DNA from: Prasinococcaceae sp. CCMP 1430
Taxonomy: Eukaryota; Prasinodermophyta; Palmophyllophyceae; Prasinococcales; Prasinococcaceae
Reading direction: 5' to 3'
DNA: 31,876 nucleotides
Assembly: GCA_013416795.1 (NCBI GenBank)
Contig: RQSC01000630.1
Location: forward strand, 244,789 to 276,664
The notes under the pieces are model-generated. The model had not been told where the DNA came from. It saw nothing but the letters and a program-made list of their open reading frames with translations, and searched no databases. The translations under genes and the position numbers were made by a program. Positions 28,238-31,876 of this stretch are shown piece after piece; the stretch's first letter is position 1, and every line of letters starts with the position of its first letter.

Positions 28238-29311
28238 CTATGTGCATGCGGCCAGCGCCTTGGTGTTTTTGCCGTCTGGCCCCGCCTTCTTCTTCGTGCT
28301 GTTGCTCTTCTTCTTCTTCTTCGCGCGCGCGGCGGCGCTGTTGGCGCCGCGCGCGCGCTTGGGCGGCGCCGCGATCAGCTCGTGTGGCAGCATCTGCACG
28401 AGCTGCTCGATGCTGAGGGAGGTGACGTCGGTCGCGTCCCCGCCCAGCAGCACCGACGGCTCGTTGTCGCGCAGGTAGCGCGCGAGCGCGGGCAGGTCCT
28501 CGGGCCTCGGGTACTTGCGCGGGCGCCCGCGACTGCGCTTGAAGGTCAGCGAGCCATCCTGCTCGCGACGCACGTCCACTCCGTCGTCCTCGTCGATCGA
28601 TCCGCCGCCCGCCACCAGGAGCTCGGCGGCGGCGCGCTTGACGCGCTCGCCCTCGGAGGAGCGCAGCGCGTTCACCGCCGCGGGCAGCCTCGCGAGTGGG
28701 GGCGCCTTGCGCTTGCGGGTGGCCTCCTCCAGCTCCGGCGAGAGCTTGTGCGCGGCGTGCACCTCCCGCCCCACCCGCGTGCGCATCACGGCCTCGTCGA
28801 GCGCGCGCTGGGAGGAGGCCTTCTTCTTCTTCTTCTTCTTCTTCTTCTTGAGCAGGTGGTACTGCGGCTGTTGCGCGCTCGTGCTGGCGGCCCTCGGCCC
28901 GTCGACGTCGCTGCTGTCGCTGCCGACGTCGCCCTCGCCCGCCGCGATGAGGAGGCGCCGGGGGGTGTCCACGATGCCGATCGCCGCGCCGCCCATGGCG
29001 GCGAGGAGCTGCTGACGCAGCCACACGTTGCTCTTGGAGCCGATGGAGCGGCCGAAGGTGCGCTCGAAGGTGGCGTGGAGCTCGCGCTCGCCCATCGCCC
29101 ATATGATCGCCGCGTGCGCCTCGAAGGCGGCGGCGGCACGCGCGGCGTCGAACTCCTCCCGCGGCGGCTCGTCCTCGTCGCTGCTCGTGCCGTCGCTGCT
29201 GCCGTCGTCCCACCGATGATCCTCCGAGTCCCAGGAGCCGTCGTCCTCCTCCGCCGAGGATGCGTTCTCCTGCGCCCAGCCGCACTCGTCCGAGTCCGAG
29301 AACGACGCCTC
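28238..29311 (-). CDS. AT-hook nuclear protein; 5' end unresolved
   Basis: A minus-strand frame with clear protein character runs from about 29311 to the stop at 28238 (about 357 residues). It begins with an acidic Ser-rich part ([25 protein letters not shown]), then a compact conserved-looking module, [20 protein letters not shown] with [17 protein letters not shown]. Next comes a run of ten lysines, a basic/acidic middle, one AT-hook ([17 protein letters not shown]), a C-terminal helix [16 protein letters not shown], and a lysine-rich nuclear-signal tail. AT-hooks bind the minor groove of AT-rich DNA, so a chromatin role is likely. The only in-frame ATG inside the coding-looking part is at 29095 (285 residues), which would drop the acidic part. 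Upstream the frame runs through poly-Ala and then antisense to the ABCF gene. A spliced first exon is therefore likely but I cannot place it. Confidence 0.6.
   Translation of the reverse strand, partial: EASFSDSDECGWAQENASSAEEDDGSWDSEDHRWDDGSSDGTSSDEDEPPREEFDAARAAAAFEAHAAIIWAMGERELHATFERTFGRSIGSKSNVWLRQQLLAAMGGAAIGIVDTPRRLLIAAGEGDVGSDSSDVDGPRAASTSAQQPQYHLLKKKKKKKKKKASSQRALDEAVMRTRVGREVHAAHKLSPELEEATRKRKAPPLARLPAAVNALRSSEGERVKRAAAELLVAGGGSIDEDDGVDVRREQDGSLTFKRSRGRPRKYPRPEDLPALARYLRDNEPSVLLGGDATDVTSLSIEQLVQMLPHELIAAPPKRARGANSAAARAKKKKKSNSTKKKAGPDGKNTKALAACT
28820..28849. repeat. (CTT)10 microsatellite coding for poly-lysine
   Basis: Ten perfect CTT units, read on the minus strand as AAG, give ten lysines in the AT-hook protein. 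All codons are identical, so this is a young, slippage-prone repeat and its length may vary between strains. Confidence 0.85.
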
Positions 29312-29413
29312 CGCTGCCGCGGCGGCCGCGGCCGCCGCCGCTACCTGGTGGTGCGCGGCCGCCGCCGCCGCCGCGATGTCCCTGATGCACGACCGAACGC
29401 ACCGGGTGTCACC

Positions 29414-30214
29414 ATGCAGCGCTGGAGCGACTACGAGGTCAAGTTTGACTTCCCCGAGCCCACCGAGCTGCCGCCGCCCTTGCTCCAGCTGATTGACGTG
29501 TCCTTCCAGTACCCTACCAAGAAGGAGTTCAAGCTCGACAAGGTCAACGTCGGCGTGGACATGGGCACGCGCGTGGCCATCGTGGGACCCAACGGCGCGG
29601 GCAAGAGCACGCTGCTCAACCTGCTCGCGGGCGACATCGAGCCGAAGGAGGGCGAGTGGCGGCGCTCGCACAAGCTGCGCATCGGGCGCTACTCGCAGCA
29701 CTTCCTTGACGTGCTCACCATGAACGAGACGCCCGTCGAGTACCTCATGCGCCTCTACCCGAACGTGGAGGGCATGTCAAAGGTCGAGGCCATGCGCAAG
29801 ATGCTCGGCAAGTTCGGGCTCGTGTCGCACAACCATACGGCGCCTATCACGAAGCTGTCGGGTGGGCAGAAGGCACGCGTGGTGTTCGCCTCCATTGCGC
29901 TCTCGCAGCCGCACATCCTGCTCTTTGACGAGCCCACCAACCATCTGGACATGCAGTCCATCGATGCGCTGGCGGACGCGCTCGAGGAGTTCAGCGGAGG
30001 CGTGGTGCTCGTGTCACACGATGCAAGGCTCATCTCGCGCGTGTGCGACGACGCAGAGACGGGTGCGCAGATCTGGTCCGTGGATTTCCGCGACGAGCAG
30101 CCTGGCGACGACCCGGAGTGCCGCTACGCTACCGTCCAGCACTTCAAGGGCGAGTTCGAGGAGTTCCGTGAGCGGCTGCTGGAGGAGATCAGGCGCGAGA
30201 ACGAGGAGGACTGA
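29414..30214 (+). CDS. Half-length ABCF4-like ATPase (C-terminal nucleotide-binding domain only)
   Basis: 266 residues from ATG 29414. The protein holds one complete ABC domain: Walker [10 protein letters not shown] (near residue 58), LSGGQKARV (about 148), Walker [13 protein letters not shown] (about 170) and the switch histidine in [11 protein letters not shown]. It closely follows the second half of plant ABCF4/GCN4 proteins, starting exactly at their inter-domain segment ([20 protein letters not shown]). ABCF proteins are soluble, have two such domains in one chain and act on ribosomes or translation control. The first half is absent from this window. The assumed start lies in ATGCAG directly before CGCTGGAGC, and that CAG fits a splice acceptor: CTGATG lies about 35 bases upstream. 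So this may be a downstream exon of a broken or misassembled gene. If the ATG is used it has a good ACCATG context. Confidence 0.75.
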   Translation: MQRWSDYEVKFDFPEPTELPPPLLQLIDVSFQYPTKKEFKLDKVNVGVDMGTRVAIVGPNGAGKSTLLNLLAGDIEPKEGEWRRSHKLRIGRYSQHFLDVLTMNETPVEYLMRLYPNVEGMSKVEAMRKMLGKFGLVSHNHTAPITKLSGGQKARVVFASIALSQPHILLFDEPTNHLDMQSIDALADALEEFSGGVVLVSHDARLISRVCDDAETGAQIWSVDFRDEQPGDDPECRYATVQHFKGEFEEFRERLLEEIRRENEED

Positions 30215-30758
30215 TCGACGCGAGCGCATGCGGCCAGGGGACAGCGGGGCAGTTGGGCGGCGATCACGGTGCGTGAAGAGGGGTGGCGAGCGTCGCGACA
30301 GGCACGTGTGCCGAGCGCGCGCAACGCCGGTGCCACTGATTACAACCATGAAGGTAACATGGAGAATGGGGCAGGGAGGCGAGACTGCCTACGCATGTTC
30401 GCCATTTCGCCATTTGTATTCGTTCTATGAAGGCACGAGAGCGAGAGAACGCTCGCCCACATATTCTATGGGCGTCCTGTGGCGCAGATGTGCGATTTGG
30501 GTGGGCCTCGCTGACACACAGGTGCATTTACTGCGACTCACCATTGCTGGCTCGCGCACCCCATCCCAGGTTGCTCCTCGAGACGCGTGGACGGCTGGCC
30601 GCGCGGCCGCCAGAGTGCTTCGTGTCGAACATAATAGCCAATTTTTTACACGCGATTGCTCGTGTATGCTGCACTGCTGCTCTCAACTGCTGCTGTCGCA
30701 GGTATTACACAATGGGTGGGTGGGTGGGGGTGGGGGGTCACAAAGCCACGTGCAATGC
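30215..30758. other. Intergenic region between converging ABCF and methyltransferase genes
   Basis: It holds the two 3' ends and is less GC-rich than most of the window, for example CGCCATTTCGCCATTTG at about 30400. I see no protein-like frame. A G-quadruplex motif at 30714-30738 lies just past the methyltransferase stop. Confidence 0.5.
30714..30738 (+). repeat. G-quadruplex motif
   Basis: GGGTGGGTGGGTGGGGG followed by TGGGGGG: five G-runs separated by single T. This is one of the strongest four-stranded motifs possible. It is on the template side for the methyltransferase gene, about 20 bases after its stop codon, where it could help polymerase pausing. Confidence 0.7.
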
Positions 30759-31826
30759 TCACATGTCCTTGCTCTCGAGCTTCCGCCCATAGATGACGTA
30801 CCTGCACGAGCGCACGCGCAGTCGCATGGCGTGGAGTAGGCGGTCAGATGGCGAAACTGGAGCACACAGCCGCCGCTACGCGGCGCAAGCTGGATCAAAG
30901 AGAGCGGACGGGCGAGCGCAACATACATGGGATCGGATGCCCCAGGGTTCGGGGAGATGTCGTCCGCCATGGGGTCGGAGAGCTGCGGTGCTGGCGTCAG
31001 CGACGGCGGACGAAGGCGTTCGAGGCGAGCTGTTGGTGCCACGCGCGCGCGATCTGACTCAAACGCACAGCACGCATAGCACGCGCATGCTCGTACCTTC
31101 GGCTCGAACCGGAAGTAGCTGCCAACTATCAAACAGTGATCGGCGTCGGTGGTTTGGTTCCAAATGCCGATAACCTTGGTGGGAAAGCACCTATTCGAGA
31201 AGCTGCAGGCCGCCATGCCCCCGGGCTTGAGGACGCGGCCAATCTCTGCGAAGACTTCCTGCGGGCGGCACAGGTAGTCCACGCTGACGGCATTTGTGAC
31301 GAAGTCGAAAGAGTTGTCCTCGAATGGCAGGGTGGGATCCTCGTTGAGGTCCTGCGGCGAAGAGAGTGTGTCAGCGATGGCACGCAGACGGACGGGCGGA
31401 CAGCGCGCGCGCGACACGCACCTTGACAACAAACTCCGTGAGCTGCTTGTTGCGCTTGAGCTCCTCCTCGTTCATGCCCAGGCCGACGACACGTTCGGCG
31501 GAGTAGTCCTCAGGGTAGTGCGAGATCCAGCTGGAGCACATGTCGAGCACTGCGACGTCGTCACCCCTCGGCAGCATCTCTCCATACCACCTCGTGAGAG
31601 CGCCAATTGCGAAGTCGTCGATGTGCGTGCAAAAGCGAGGCTGCGCGTAGAAGTCGAAGTCAGAGCTCTCGTCCATGCGCTTGAGATCGGCGGGGCCGAA
31701 GGGAAACTCCTCAGGCCAGGTGATGTCCGCATAGAGCTCCTCGCCGAACTTGCCCGTCGCGAGCTGCGCGGCGCCACTCGCCCCGCCGGCTGCGGCAGGG
31801 CGGTGGCTGCCGGCCGCGCGGCGCAT
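30759..31826 (-). CDS. S-adenosylmethionine-dependent methyltransferase (type 11), 5' end possibly beyond window
   Basis: Four exons on the minus strand: 31826-31422, 31351-31097, 30982-30927 and 30801-30759, giving 252 residues from the ATG at 31826. Introns are 70, 114 and 125 bases with GTGCGT, GTACGA and GTATGT donors and GCAG acceptors. The SAM-binding motif I is the unusual VAVLDMCSSWISHYP in place of the common LDxGxGxG; DMCSSW.SHYP is typical of a plant/cyanobacterial/algal group of unknown substrate. It is followed by VVGLGMNEEEL, LPFEDNSFDFVTNAVSVDYL and EIGRVLKPGGMAACSFSNR. Near the C-terminus, DISPNPGASDPM continues across the last splice into YVIYGRKLESKDM, which matches how such proteins end. 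The frame stays open to the window edge with Arg/Ala-rich residues (AARAAHRAPRLG), so it may start upstream with an organelle targeting peptide. The substrate is unknown. Confidence 0.85.
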
Positions 31827-31876
31827 ACCCAGGCGTGGGGCGCGGTGCGCAGCACGCGCGGCAACCGCCGCACGCG

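Noticed and set aside
28085-29413. The plus-strand frame that runs open for 443 codons before the ABCF domain
   Set aside because: It is antisense to the AT-hook gene and its translation is Arg/Leu/Ala noise with no ABC motifs; it is not the missing ABCF half.
1-31876. Mobile elements, transposases, integrases, viral genes or rRNA
   Set aside because: No reverse transcriptase, transposase, integrase, capsid or rRNA-like sequence was seen in any frame with protein-like composition.

Overview
The window is nuclear DNA from a very GC-rich, gene-dense, single-celled eukaryote. Genes carry short GT-AG introns, there are no bacterial-style operons, and the products include CEP290, CDP-diacylglycerol synthase, a fused glutaminase/NAD synthetase and a plant-type ABCF protein. 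CEP290 and a giant Sfi1-type centrin-binding protein mean that the organism builds basal bodies and flagella. The plant/alga-like ABCF and the algal-looking methyltransferase fit a flagellate alga. A haptophyte is my best guess, but that is an inference from style, not from a marker gene.

Twelve protein genes are supported. Left to right: a MAPR/cytochrome-b5-like haem protein (+, 3 exons); an unknown 127-residue protein (-, 2 exons); a 2397-residue Sfi1-repeat protein in one exon (+); CDP-diacylglycerol synthase (+); a polyprenol-reductase/SRD5A3-like enzyme (-); glutamine-dependent NAD synthetase (+, 2 exons); CEP290 (-, 2 exons, about 2341 residues); an unknown protein with an unclear 5' end (-); a short coiled-coil protein (+); an AT-hook nuclear protein with an unclear 5' end (-); a half-length ABCF4-like ATPase (+); and an S-adenosylmethionine-dependent methyltransferase (-, 4 exons, possibly cut by the window end). 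Genes mostly alternate strands, giving five tail-to-tail pairs separated by about 110 to 545 bases. Divergent 5' ends share GC-rich intergenic DNA with AT-rich pockets that are the likely promoters.

Two themes stand out. The first is the cytoskeleton. The Sfi1-like protein has about 65 centrin-binding-type repeats, 23 of which lie in register at a 33-residue pitch with only two slips. CEP290, the ciliary transition-zone scaffold, lies 6 kb further on. The second is the junction at about 29.3-29.42 kb. There the last half of an ABCF4 gene starts at what looks like a splice acceptor, head to head with an AT-hook gene that has no ATG of its own in the right place. The first ABCF half is nowhere in the window. 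This is either a true half-size gene, a rearrangement or an assembly join.

The eight introns that I can place by protein continuity share a clear grammar: GT donors, a CTGAC or CTGAT branch-point-like motif, and GCAG at the acceptor in all eight. I used that grammar to judge the uncertain gene ends.
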